From Cristatella mucedo (Eukaryota > Bryozoa > Phylactolaemata > Cristatellidae): a stretch of DNA of 64,000 nucleotides. The notes beneath the pieces are model-generated. The model was given only the letters and a program-made list of their open reading frames with translations. It did no database searches and was not told the DNA's origin. Below, one piece after another: positions 33,513 through 43,428 of this stretch. The first letter of the stretch is position 1. Each line of letters starts with the position of its first letter. The position numbers were made by a program, and so were the translations under genes. The DNA is taken from contig WPIO01000091.1 of the NCBI GenBank assembly GCA_009760855.2, positions 1,397,501-1,461,500 on the forward strand, given 5' to 3'.

Positions 33513-34411
33513 CTAAAAAAGCTTGTCGACGCTGCGATTTCCATATAATTCGTCATGCGAAGGTGTTCTGAATTTGATGAAACAATTTCAAGCTAGTATG
33601 CCTGGGCATTTTCATGCAAATGGCCTGAACCGGTCTTGCTGATAGCCTACTCTTACTGTACTGCAATCCATATTCCGTGCCAAAATCTAGCGATGCCAAG
33701 CTTCAATAACAATTGTATGTTACAGAATTTTGATTGTGAATAGGAGATTTCGCCGCATCTGGGCCTATCTGCGCTGTCAAGATGAGATGGGGTGACGGAG
33801 GAAGTTCGGATGAACGATTGGCGGAGAGGTAGTCGAATTGTGAAGTCAGCATGAAGAAGCTGAGTGGCCAGCTGCTAAAGAACTCGGCCAAGTTCCGTTG
33901 TAGGCCTTCCCTGCCTTAGAGTAACCAGTTTAGCACGCTTAGGTAGATCCAAGGAAGAATTCCCCAGGAAGACATTCCTTGTCCAGAGAAATGGATCGGC
34001 TCGAGTTGAAATTTCCTATTAGCGGTGACAGCGAAGGCTGCTAACGCTCCGAGAGGTGTTTGTCCCTAGGACTGTAAATCAGGTGAGAGCTGTGAGCGCT
34101 GGCAGCAGTTGCAAGTGAGAGCTGCTGCTTGTCGCCAGCGAAGTGACAAGGTGATAGATGGCACCTGCTTGTCGGCAATTGGCTGCAAGTCAATTAAAAT
34201 CCTTGGCCTCTGTCCTTGTTAGCCAGCAATAGGTCTGAAGGCTTGGCGGCGGCGACTGGTCTTTAAATAACACAGCCCCCGTCGAAGCTGATGGAGACTC
34301 GCCCGCTCTCTTGGCCATCTTGCAGCCTCGGAGAAATTTTTTACGGCAAAATCTGCCGGAGAACTCCTAGGCCTACTTTAGCGATTGCCGCGACTGCTCT
34401 GCTCTGATGTT
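33513..34411. other. Unassigned sequence
   Basis: No recognised ORF or repeat. Short CAGCAGTTGCAAGTGAGAGCTGC-like words repeat near 34,085-34,135. Confidence 0.45.
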
Positions 34412-34996
34412 CTATCGTGTTCGCAGGCAAGAGAGCTTAGATCCACACCCCTCCAGAATCTGAATCCGGCCGGTAGTGCTGGCAGACTGACAAGCCCTTC
34501 TTCCAGTCCCTAGCAGCCAGGTGCCCCCTCTCTGCTCCAACCCTTTCCTGCTGACGTCGGCCCCTGTCAGCTCGCACCAGCTGACCTGCCAGCCAGCTCT
34601 GGAGCTGGCCAAGAAGTACTGCCAGCCAAGCCGACCCGATGCGACCTGGCGCCAGGTCGCCGCAGGTCGCAATGGCGGCCGTCTAGCAGCCATGGCTCGC
34701 CGGCAGGGCAGTCCGTTTTGCGCTTGCCGGCAATCTCCAAACTCAAACAGATCCGTCCTTGCGCTTCCACCTACGCACTTGCCCACAGCTGGCACGCCCT
34801 CCAGTGCCAACCTCTCCATCTGCACATCCGATCCGTGAAGCGCCTGTGGCAGCCGACAGGCCGCTCCTGGAACCGCCCCAGCTCCTGGGCGCGGCGAGCG
34901 ACAGCGTGAATTTGAGAAAATAATCCTGCGGTCACTAGGTGGACGTCCCGCGCGAAGCTTTGCGACGGAGTTAGCCTCTCCTGCCAAGTAGCTCAC
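34412..34996 (-). CDS. Hypothetical 194-residue ORF, probably not a gene
   Basis: Longest unexplained ATG-initiated frame in the window. The protein is rich in Arg, Gly, Ala and Ser without domain motifs. The sequence is GC-rich, and another long frame (34,521-34,838) is open on the opposite strand. Short near-palindromic GAGCTGGC/GCCAGCTC words may create frames by chance. It could alternatively be a decayed transposon ORF or the first exon of an unknown gene. Nothing in the sequence favours a function. Confidence 0.15.
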   Translation of the reverse strand: MSYLAGEANSVAKLRAGRPPSDRRIIFSNSRCRSPRPGAGAVPGAACRLPQALHGSDVQMERLALEGVPAVGKCVGGSARTDLFEFGDCRQAQNGLPCRRAMAARRPPLRPAATWRQVASGRLGWQYFLASSRAGWQVSWCELTGADVSRKGLEQRGGTWLLGTGRRACQSASTTGRIQILEGCGSKLSCLRTR

Positions 34997-35620
34997 CCAC
35001 TGTGGCCGTTGGTGCTTCGGTCGGTTCTTCTCTCCAACAGCTCTTTGAACGCTTAGATCGGTGTACGACTATGCATAGATATATCAAGTATATGAATGTA
35101 GTGCAAAGAAGCCAAAAAGGAGAAATACCAGAGCCCGAGTAGGCCAGTTCGTTGCCCAACCAAATTAAAAGAAGAAGCAACGTTTCCATCTGAGAGCCTC
35201 CAGCTTTTCTTTGGCAGTGCCGATGCCACGCTACCGGCCAACTCATTCCGATCGCACTACTGCAGGGTTAAAAATGAAGGCTGACCGAGATTTATCGCTC
35301 CCCCAGGTGGGTTTTTAGTGTTTTGAACGTCGCTGAAGTATTTCCTAATGCAAATAGCCTGGCGTGGCTTAGAGATCTCGTACCTCGCTTTCGGCGGAAT
35401 GCGGTCTCGGTGGGCCTTGCTAGCAGCGGACTTTAGCAATGAGCCGTTGAGCATAGCCATTTCAGTATTCGCCCAGATGGTTTGAACAGAGTGAGATGCA
35501 TGCAGAGAAGAAATCACATGCAGAGAAAGAATACACACACGAGTAAAAAAAAGAGAGAAAGAAAAGGAAGGCAAAGGCGAGACATAGAGAGAAATACGAG
35601 AAGAAGATTAACAGGGACAT

Positions 35621-35623
<3 letters not shown>

Positions 35624-35708
<85 letters not shown>

Positions 35709-35738
35709 AGAGAGAGAGAGAGAGAGCGAGAGCGAGAG
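35624..35738. repeat. (AG)n microsatellite
   Basis: About 115 bp of AG dinucleotides with a few C interruptions near the 3' side. Confidence 0.97.
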
Positions 35739-36359
35739 ACAGACAGTTAATTCTTATGTGTGGCACACCCCGAGCCTTTCATCTGCTTTCCCCGTTTCTC
35801 ATTTCGGTGAGGCTAAGGGAGCCAAAGCCGAATTGATCTCAAAAAGGCGGAACGGTAAGAAGCATGGCTGGGTCAGAATGATTGTCGAGTAGGCGGAGTG
35901 CATCGAAGCGGCAGATCAAGCGGTCCGAAATAAAATTAGCCCCTGGACTTTTTTAGCTAGATCCTGGGCGACTTGGTGAGCTGTAAGGACCATGCGTAAG
36001 GTCTCCAATTTAAAGCTTTTATTATTTCTCGAGATAAATGTGTAGCATATGACCAGCTGGGCCAAAATTTCAGGACACAGATTTTTCTCGCTAGATGGCT
36101 AACATGGACAGAATAACTCCAGATAAGATAAATATAAGAATAAAATAAAATAAAATAAAATAAAACAAAAGAATAACTCCAGTTAAGATAAACTAAAGCC
36201 GTTTCATCCACGTGAAGACACCGAATAGGTAATGATGTTAGCACAAAGTTAAGTGTTATTTTTACCGAAACAATGTCAATTTCATAGTAGCCATTATATT
36301 TTTAACTTGTGGACTGCCAGCTAAGTCCTCATACTACAGTCTAAAGTACAGCCTGAATA

Positions 36360-36545
36360 AATCAGCAAAAGCACAGACGCTCAGGCAGAAATTATTCTTA
36401 TCTCAATACGAATCGTCTTTTTAAGCTGAGTTTCAACTCCAGAGCGAATAATATATAGCACAGTGTACCCACATAATTTTAAGTCAAACGATTTCACAAT
36501 ACCTGGAATGATGTATTTTTTAAGCAATCTGCTTGTGCGTCGGTC
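36360..36545 (+). repeat. Dispersed repeat shared with 63.57-63.74 kb
   Basis: Words AAGCACAGACGCTCAGGCAG, AGCTGAGTTTC, AATATATAGCAC and TTTCACAATACCTGGA have clear counterparts in the same order at 63,583-63,735. It immediately precedes the hAT insertion. Family unknown. Confidence 0.6.
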
Positions 36546-37052
36546 ATTATTGAACTAGACGCAGGGGTCGGCAACCTGCGACTCGCGAGCCGCATGCGGC
36601 TCTTTTGATGTCAAGATGCGGCTCTCCAGTTCCATGCGCAAATATTAATAATTATATTATTTTATTTTCAAAACTCATAAAAATTATATACTGCAAAAAA
36701 ACTTTAAACAGGATAAAAACACGCAACAGAGAAGAGTGAGAATAGGTGGAGTAGAGAGTATACGGACAGCTGACAGCCGCTTGGGCACCAGGCCCAGCCC
36801 CACAGCCGTGCTGTGGCCAGCCTCGTGGCAACGGCTCCATGCTCCACTGCCGAAGTGCCGACTGCCGCCGTCACTAGTCACTACTACAACCCAGCCAGCA
36901 ACCCAGCGGACGGTAGTGTTATGTCTTCAGTAAGTCTTCCTCGGAGCGTGGTTCCATGTGTGTTAATTTAATTGCTAGCGAGACACAATTTTTTTCCGTT
37001 ATTTCAAGAAGAAGACGATTTAAAAGCGAATTATCTTCTCAAACGTATGTAA

Positions 37053-37665
37053 GGGCAAGTGGCGTACCTTCGGACGACCTTACCTTCGGACAGTTTCGAT
37101 TTAAGTAGGTATATAGGTATAAGTTTATATATTTTAGTAGATTTAAGTAGTAGTAGTATTTAATATTTAGGTTAGCAATGTGATATATACATGCAAAAAT
37201 TCAAGAGAGTAGCATTTTTGAAATGTGGCAACACTGTTCTGCTTATTTAGTTATTGGTGCACTGTGTCGTCAACGGTCACAGTCTGAACTTTTTTCGATC
37301 AAAAAGTAAATATTTTCATACTTATACAGTACTGTATATTCTGTTTGTTTCGTGTTGGTATGCTACGTATTATATATGAATATGAACTATGTGTGCTGAG
37401 CGTTTTAAATATATTGTCTGTTTTGAATATTCATAAACTCAAATTATTTCACACATGAAAGTTTCTGAAAATACCCTTTGTTGGACCTCCGGAAATTCAT
37501 GTTGTTGTACCTTCGAACGTCCAAAGGTACAACAACATTTGATTAATTTCGTATACCTATTTATTTTGTCACAGTGACGCAAAGTAAACATGGTGTAAAA
37601 ATAAAAAAACTACTTCTATGGATAATTTAAAAAAATGATTTTGTCCAGAGGTACACTACTTGTCC
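37053..37665. mobile_element. Candidate nested element with 23-bp inverted ends
   Basis: The left end GGGCAAGTGGCGTACC and the reverse complement of the right end (37,643-37,665) match at 18 of 23 positions. A near-palindrome of 36 bp lies inside at 37,501-37,536. A 12-bp motif GTACCTTCGGAC recurs at 37,064, 37,080 and 37,507 in one orientation, and at 37,519 and 37,643 in the other. No clear target duplication seen. It lies between the left hAT terminus and the transposase ORF. Confidence 0.45.
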
Positions 37666-37861
37666 ATACGCTTTAACGTTTAACGAAGTTGACTTTTTTA
37701 ACTGATTAGCAATTAACGAAATTAACTATATTTAATATATATATGAACTTTAATATATATATATTTTATATTTATTACTCTATTTAATGAGCGGTTTATT
37801 AACGCCGTTTTAGATAGCTAAATAGAATTTTAAAAGACTTTATTTCAGCTGTGCCACCAGA

Positions 37862-38128
37862 ATGGCATCTGTTAAAAAGAATAGACGAACTGAAGAAGAA
37901 AATCGAGAAGGTAGTAGGGTTTGGACGGAGTCGTTTGCGTTCATATGCAACACAGATGGCCTTCCGACTTATCTCATTAGCCAAGAGAAGCTTGCACACA
38001 ATAAGAAGTCAAATTTAGAGAGACACTTCAATAAAAAACACACCCGATTCGCTGCTAAATATCCTACCAGTGACGCATGGAAAAAGCTGTTAAAGCGCTT
38101 CAAAAACAACAGTCGAGTTCTATGCTAA
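37862..38128 (+). pseudogene. hAT transposase, BED-finger region remnant
   Basis: Reads TWTESFAFICN-like start (WTESFAFICNTDGLPTYLIS), then EKLAHNKKSNLERHFNKKHTRFA. It aligns with the zinc-finger region of GTF2IRD2-type and ZBED5-type hAT proteins, where the pattern is LPxCLxCxEKLxxNKKSNxxRHF..KH. The two zinc-binding Cys positions appear here as Tyr and Ser, while the two His remain. The finger is therefore likely dead. In active proteins it binds the element's ends. Confidence 0.85.
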
Positions 38129-38291
38129 GTAACTGGGCGCAATCTTCAAATAATGTAAACTGGCAAGCTTCGCAATATCACTAAAAATTGCAAAAAGAGG
38201 GAAACCATTCACAGGTGGTGAGTACGTCAAAGATTGTTTCATAAGTGGAGCTCAAGAAAAGTTTCGTGATTTCTAAAACAGAATCAAAATC

Positions 38292-38690
38292 ATGAAGACA
38301 ATACAAGATTTCCCATTATCTACTAAAACAGTACAAGATAGAACCTCTAAAATGTCTTCAAATGCAACACGCATGCAAGAGGAAGACAATCATCTGGCAC
38401 CTGATTTATCACTTGCTATGGATGAGTCTTGCGACATAAAAGACACGGCACAAGTTACCCTTTTCGTCAGGTATATGTCGTCCCAAGGTCCAATAGAAGA
38501 ACTGCTAGGATTGCTGCCGCTCTCCGGGCAAAATTATGGAGAATATATAGCAAATGCTGTGCGAAAATGCCTGGAAGACTATGAAATTGATATGAATAAA
38601 ATCGTCTCCAAAGCAACTGATGGAGCCAGAAGTATGACAGGATTACATAAATGGGTAACAACGATTCTTCGGCAAAAAACAAACCACTAA
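38292..38690 (+). pseudogene. hAT transposase, RNase H-like catalytic core remnant
   Basis: A 132-residue open segment. The first catalytic Asp of the hAT triad is retained at residue 44 (LAMDESCDIKDTAQ) and the second at residue 110 (SKATDGARSMTG). Between them lies LFVRYMSSQGPIEELLGLLPL, the conserved hAT strand pattern. An in-frame start is present, but the segment begins mid-domain, so it is a fragment. The spacing and motifs match GTF2IRD2-like domesticated proteins and their parent Charlie elements. Confidence 0.92.
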
Positions 38691-39350
38691 ATGTTAAACG
38701 TTTCACCGCATAATTCATCAAGAGACGCTTTGTGCCCAAACATTTCTAACTGAAATGGTTGAGGTCATGAACTTGGTTATTGAGATCCTTAACAGCATTT
38801 TGGCAAAAGCACTCTACCATCGCCAGTTTAAGGAATTTCTTGAAGAAATTGAAAGCCAGTATTCTGACCTACTTCCAAAAAATAAAGTGCGATGGCTTTC
38901 CAGGGTAAAGTATTGAAACGTTTTGCTTCTTGCTTGAGTGAAATAAAAAAACATTCTTCAATGAAAAAGGCATTGTCCATACCGAATTGAAAGAAGACAA
39001 ATGGCTGCAAAAATTTAACTTCATGGTGGATATCACAAAAAAACTAAATGAGCTAAATGTAAAGCTGCAAGGAAAGGGAAACCCAGCCTATGCCTTGCTT
39101 AAAGAAGTGGTTTGTTTCGAAAATAAATTACTTCTTTTTGTCAAAGACATGGAGAGCAGTAAATTACTTCATTTCGAAAATCTGAAGCAATATCACGATG
39201 AAACCAATGCAACTTTTGACGCGAATTACTTCAGCATTACTATAAGCAAAATGAAATATGAACTCGCTGAGAGATTTGAGCAATTCAAAACAAACGCAAG
39301 TACTATGGCGTTAATAGTAAATCCTCACATCACAAATACAAATTAGATAA
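38690..39350 (+). pseudogene. hAT transposase, insertion domain remnant
   Basis: Frames across this stretch read MVEVMNLVIEILNSI, then LEEIESQYSDLLPKNKVRWLSR, then after a frame change [19 protein letters not shown] and [15 protein letters not shown]...FENKLLLF. These are the helical insertion-domain segments of Charlie/GTF2IRD2-type hATs. Frameshifts lie near 38,700 and 38,915-38,990. Confidence 0.88.
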
Positions 39351-39359
39351 ACATTGAGC

Positions 39360-39760
39360 CATTTGGAATTGATGCTGGTTCGCTTCAAATGCAATTGCTG
39401 GATTTGAAAACCAAACATTTGTGGAGTGGTTAAGTTCACAGAACGCAAGAGCAAGTTAGAAGAATTGGAGGTCCAGAAAAGCATGCACGTTACGCTGCAC
39501 AAGTGGACAGCTCTAAAAGAAATGCCGCGAGTTGAGGCACTCATATTTGACGCATGGAATAGTCTTCCAAAATGCTACAGTGAGGTGAAGAAGCTTGCAT
39601 TTTGAGTGCTGACGATCTTCGGGTCAACATATTCGTGCGAGCAAGCGTTCTCTTGCATGAATATAATAAAAAGTCAAGTAAGAAGCTAACTAACAAATAA
39701 AAATCTATAGGCGTGCTTGAAACTGAAAACAAGTTATGAGCCAGATTTAAGCAAATTTTC
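39360..39760 (+). pseudogene. hAT transposase, C-terminal dimerisation domain remnant
   Basis: Near 39,625-39,690 one frame reads FGSTYSCEQAFSCMNIIKSQ, matching the hAT C-terminal dimerisation signature 'S.Y.CE..FS.MN..K...R'. Stops follow directly, but decayed downstream frames still read ACLKLKTSYEPDLS-like words. The domain mediates transposase oligomerisation in active elements. Confidence 0.85.
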
Positions 39761-40097
39761 AAAAGGCATGCAAGGTCAATGATCTCATTAATGTTACCAT
39801 TGTAAATATCTATTAATCAATAATTATAGTTATATTAATTGATTAATAATTTTAATATTCTAGCAGAGCTAGCTAAAAAAAATTAATGTTTTGTGCGAAA
39901 ACTTTGAATGTTTTTATATAATTAAATGTTATTTCATATTTAAAGCTATTTATTTTAAATCAAAAATAAAATGTATATACCTAATCCTAATCAATTAACA
40001 TCATGTTGAAAAAAAATGTTAGTGGCTCTTTAAGTACTGGCAAATTTTGTAAATTGTAACTTTTGGCTCTTCCGTCTCAAAAGATTGCCGACCCTTG

Positions 40098-40884
40098 AAC
40101 TAGGCTGCCGGCATTTATGGTCTGAATCCACGATTTCTTGACAAAAGTCATCATGCACTCGTCCAGAAATGTCGGTATCATCCAGAGGTCAATTCTCACA
40201 CGGCATTTTCACATGAATCATTTTCACTTGATGGCCGGCTCTTTTGGGCGATGACAGAGTCAGGCTGTACAAGTAGCGGCTGACCACAACACCACTAAAA
40301 ATGTGAAAATAAACAATTTCACATATAATAAAAATAAGCGCGTAAATTAGGAATAACAAGATCGCTTTGATGCGTTTACGGAAATATGCATGAAAAGCAA
40401 CGTGAGCAAGTACTAGTATTATATTGCAAGTACATAATGATCTCATTGCAATATCATCTCATATTCGGCTGAGGATTTTTAAAGTACAATAGAATCCCAC
40501 GTTATGCATGCAATCTTCGTAAGTTTCACTTTGACACTGCAGGTGCTTATAACGGCAAGCGTTTAAACGGCAGCCAAAGATATGAGGAACGGTTTATGAA
40601 CGATTGACTGGAACATACATTGGTATTATCTTGAAAAAAGTTCTTACTATGCACAAACATAGCACATTTTCATTGCTTAGGCACTGCAGTGTAGCGCTGG
40701 TCGAAATTGTCAACGTTTGACTTTGGGGTTCAATGCTTTAGGCTAGCTAGATGATGGACCAATTTTTACCAAGTGAAGCGAAAAGATCACAGTCTGTGGG
40801 CAATTGGTATGCCACTTTTGTTACCCACCAAATATACGTTACTATCTTTCCAACTGAGAATGCTAGCTCCTTAGGCCCTTTCAT
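40098..40884. other. Unassigned AT-rich sequence
   Basis: No gene seen. Words near 40,180-40,200 (CATCCAGAGGTCAATTCTCACACGG) resemble the 5' part of the repeat module at 42,370 and 50,360, so this may be an old extension of module copy 1. Confidence 0.45.
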
Positions 40885-41512
40885 GTTGGCAATGGATATG
40901 CTCAGCTTCTGTAGAGCAGGATCTTAACTTAGTACAGAGGAAAACTATAGTCAAAGAAAAATCCTCGTAATTTAAAAAACTGCTGAGCTAGAAAATGGGC
41001 TGTAATATAACCATTGAAGTTTACAATTACTCAGCAATGAGTCATTCAGAAAGACGAATTCAGCTCCAATTCAAAAATTCATACTGACAGCTGCTTTCTG
41101 TCGCAAAGTATTTTAGTCAGTTAGACAAGATACTGTAGCCGTTCAGGAAGTAGAATTTTTTACAATCACGTCTATCATTTCCTCACTTCCTGCGCAAACG
41201 TACCCATTCTTAACAACGCCTGAACCCAGGACGTTCTCTAACGCAAGAGCTCATGACTATTCAATAGAATAGATTTGTAGACTAGATTTAGTAGACTAGA
41301 TTCGCAGAATAAACAAATGTAATGAATTGCAGCGGGTGAAACCTGACAGGAGAGGACCATCGAGAAAATGTCTATATGTTTATCTAGTGTAACTGACGAT
41401 AGTGAACAGTGTCGATTTTTGGATAGCAAATATTAAATCTGAAAAGGCCAACCTTTACTTAATTTCTCCGTGATACATTAAGGTATTCCATCATCAGTAT
41501 TAGGCGATTTAA
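40885..41512 (+). repeat. Composite-repeat module, copy 1 (diverged)
   Basis: Carries TTCTGTAGAGCAGGATCTTAAC and AAATCCTCGTAATTT near the 5' side and a CAGTATTAGGCGATTTAAGGAGTTT end at about 41,495-41,515, the same landmarks as modules at 42.3, 43.1 and 50.3 kb. It leads directly into a TTTAGGG-like array. Confidence 0.7.
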
Positions 41513-42254
41513 GGAGTTTCCGGTTTAAGGCTTCAGGAGTAAAGGCTTTAGGATTAACGGTTAAGTCTATAGGGTTAATGGTATGTAGTTAAATGTTTAG
41601 GTTTCAAGGTTTAGAGTTGAGGGTGTAAGGTGTAGGGTATAGGGCTTAGGGTCTAGGTTTTCGGGTTCAGGGATGAGGGTTTAGGATTTAGAGTTTGAGG
41701 TTTAGGGTTTAGTTTTTGGGATTACGGATTTATAGCTTAGGGTTTAAGGTTTCGGGTTTAGGGTCTAGGGTTCAGGGTACAGGGTTTTGGGTTTCGGGTT
41801 TAGGCTCCAGGATTTAGGGCTTAGGGTTTAGGGTTTACGGTTTCAGGTTTAGGATTGAGGGTTTCGGGTATAGCGTTTAGGGTTTAGGGTTTACAGTTTA
41901 GGGTTTAAGGTTTCAGGTTTGGCGCTTAAGATTTTGGTTTTAGTGTTTAGAGTTTAACGTGTAAGGTTCAGGGTTCAGGATTTAGGGTTGCGGGCTTAGG
42001 TTTGAGGGCTTAGGGTTTAGGGTTTAAAGTTCAGTGATAGGGTTTACGGTTTAGGCTTTAGCGTTGAAGGTTTTGGTTTTCAGGTTTAGGGTTTATTTGT
42101 TAGGCTCTCGGCTGTACGGGTTGAAGGGGCTAGGGTTTAGGGTGCATAGTTTAGTTTTGCGGGTTTAGGGTTTAGCTTTAAGGGTTCATGGCTTAGGATT
42201 TACTGGTCAGGTTTTAGGGTGTCCAGTTTTCTTTAGGCGTCTAGGGCTTAGGTT
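41513..42254 (+). repeat. Degenerate TTTAGGG-like array 1
   Basis: About 740 bp of 7-bp-period sequence dominated by GGGTTTA-type words (perfect runs of two or three units, for example near 41,822 and 42,012) mixed with single-base variants. Orientation is constant (TTTAGGG on the plus strand). It starts after the conserved GCGATTTAAGGA module end and stops at GTTATTTGTACATCCTGCTAG, the start of the next module. Confidence 0.95.
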
Positions 42255-42862
42255 ATTTGTACATCCTGCTAGCTTATTGTTCATATTGGAATAATTTTGC
42301 GAGCATTTGCGTGTCAGCATTTCCAATAACTCCTTAAACGTGACCGCACTCATCTAGAGTCGTTCATCCAGAGATCGATTCACACAGGGTGAAGTTGATA
42401 CGTTTTTCACCATGTTCATAAATTCGCCGCGCTGGTTTTTACAAGCGGTTAACGGGGGCCGTCTCGACCAGGCTGGGGTCGTGGGCTCGAGCTCCGAGGC
42501 ATATGTGAAGTGCGTAATAAGCGATTAAGTCCTCGATGGACGCTATACAAGTAATTGATATTTTTCTACTAAGCTCTGAAAGTAGCTTCAGTTTGTTGCG
42601 TTAACTTACGGTGGTTCTGCAGAGCAGGATCACAACATACTTGATGCTAATTTTATTTGCAGATAAATCCATGTAAGTTCCAAATTGCTTAGCACGAACG
42701 TTTTCTATAATGCGACACCCGAATCTCCAATGCTTCATTTCAATGTCGTCCAATGAGACTTACTCAGCTACCCTTTAGGATTCCACACTCCCAGTGAAAT
42801 GCAGTTGCTACAGTCATTCGCAACCCATTAACGATCTATAAGCGGAGTCACTAGTATTAAGG
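42255..42862 (+). repeat. Composite-repeat module, copy 2 (full length, with SINE)
   Basis: Matches 50,241-50,892 throughout: the CCTGCTAG start, the GATTGATTCACAC-type word, a SINE family 1 copy, TTTTTCTACTAAGCTCTGAA, the GAGCAGGATC word, CAAATTGCTTAGCA, GAGACTTACTCAGCT, and the GTCACTAGTATTAAGGGATTTAAG end. Confidence 0.9.
42441..42552 (+). mobile_element. SINE family 1 inside module copy 2
   Basis: CGGTTAACGGGGGCCGTCTC head, GTCGTGGGCTCGAGCTCC box-B region, ATATGTGAAGTGCG, and an L2-like stem-loop ending GGACGCTATACAA. The equivalent position in module copy 4 (50,452-50,560) also holds a SINE of this family. Confidence 0.8.
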
Positions 42863-43060
42863 GATTTAAGAAATTTAAGGTATAGGTTTAGGGTTTCGAG
42901 TGTACAAGTTTATGTTAAGAGTTTAGGGTTTAGGGTTCATTGTTTTGGTTCTTGGCTTAAGCTATAGGGTTTAGGGTTTAGGGCTTAGTGTTTAGGATTT
43001 TAGGGTTTAGGGTTTGGATTTATGTTTTTATTTAGGTATGGGGTTTAGGCTTGGTTTCGT
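42863..43060 (+). repeat. Degenerate TTTAGGG-like array 2
   Basis: About 200 bp of TTTAGGG-type words in the same orientation as array 1. It stops at a GTTATGTGAACTATCGGG junction that enters the middle of a module. Confidence 0.93.
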
Positions 43061-43332
43061 TATGTGAACTATCGGGGTTCTGTAGAGCAGTATTACAATG
43101 TAGTTGGTGCGTATTTGATTTTCAGGTTAATCCTCGTCATTTTCAAATTGCTTAGCACGACATTTTTCGCAATATGATACCGTGATCACTTATGCTTCCT
43201 TTCAACGGTGTGTAATAAGACTAACTCAGCTTGCTCCCTTTAGGATGCCCCTCAGTTAAATGCGGTAGCTATGTTCTTTCGTAACTCCGTAACAGTAAAT
43301 AAAATGTTGCACTAGTATCGAGCGATTGAAAT
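43061..43332 (+). repeat. Composite-repeat module, copy 3 (5'-truncated)
   Basis: Begins at GTTCTGTAGAGCAG, equivalent to the middle of module copy 2 near 42,614, and so lacks the CCTGCTAG end and the SINE. It retains CAAATTGCTTAGCACGAC, TAAGACTAACTCAGCT, and the CACTAGTATCGAGCGATTGAA end, then passes into an array. Confidence 0.88.
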
Positions 43333-43428
43333 AATTCAGGGTTTAGGTTTTAAGCTGTAGGATTAACGGTTGAGGCTTTAGGGTTAATGGTGTAGGGTTC
43401 AATGTTTTGGTTTAAAGGTTTAGGGTTA
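43333..43428 (+). repeat. Degenerate TTTAGGG-like array 3, left part
   Basis: About 95 bp of TTTAGGG-like words cut by the L2 insertion at about 43,428. It resumes at 44,595. Confidence 0.9.

Larger units (their letters stand above)
36562..40097 (+). mobile_element. hAT (Charlie-like) DNA transposon
   Basis: The left end reads CAGGGGTCGGCAACCTGCGA; the reverse complement of the right end reads CAAGGGTCGGCAATCTTTTG. These are typical hAT terminal inverted repeats, with GAGCC/GGCTC words just inside. Flanks AACTAGAC (36,553-36,560) and AACTAGGC (40,098-40,105) agree at seven of eight positions and are probably the 8-bp target duplication, with one extra G at the left junction. The interior encodes a fragmented transposase of the GTF2IRD2/ZBED5 type. 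It holds a nested inverted-end insertion at 37.05-37.67 kb. Confidence 0.93.

Noticed and set aside
34412-34996. A 194-residue host protein
   Set aside because: GC-rich sequence with another long frame on the opposite strand and no domain. Kept only as a very low-confidence entry.
36562-40097. A domesticated hAT host gene
   Set aside because: Termini and a target duplication are present and the reading frame is broken several times, as expected for a dead transposon copy rather than a gene under selection.
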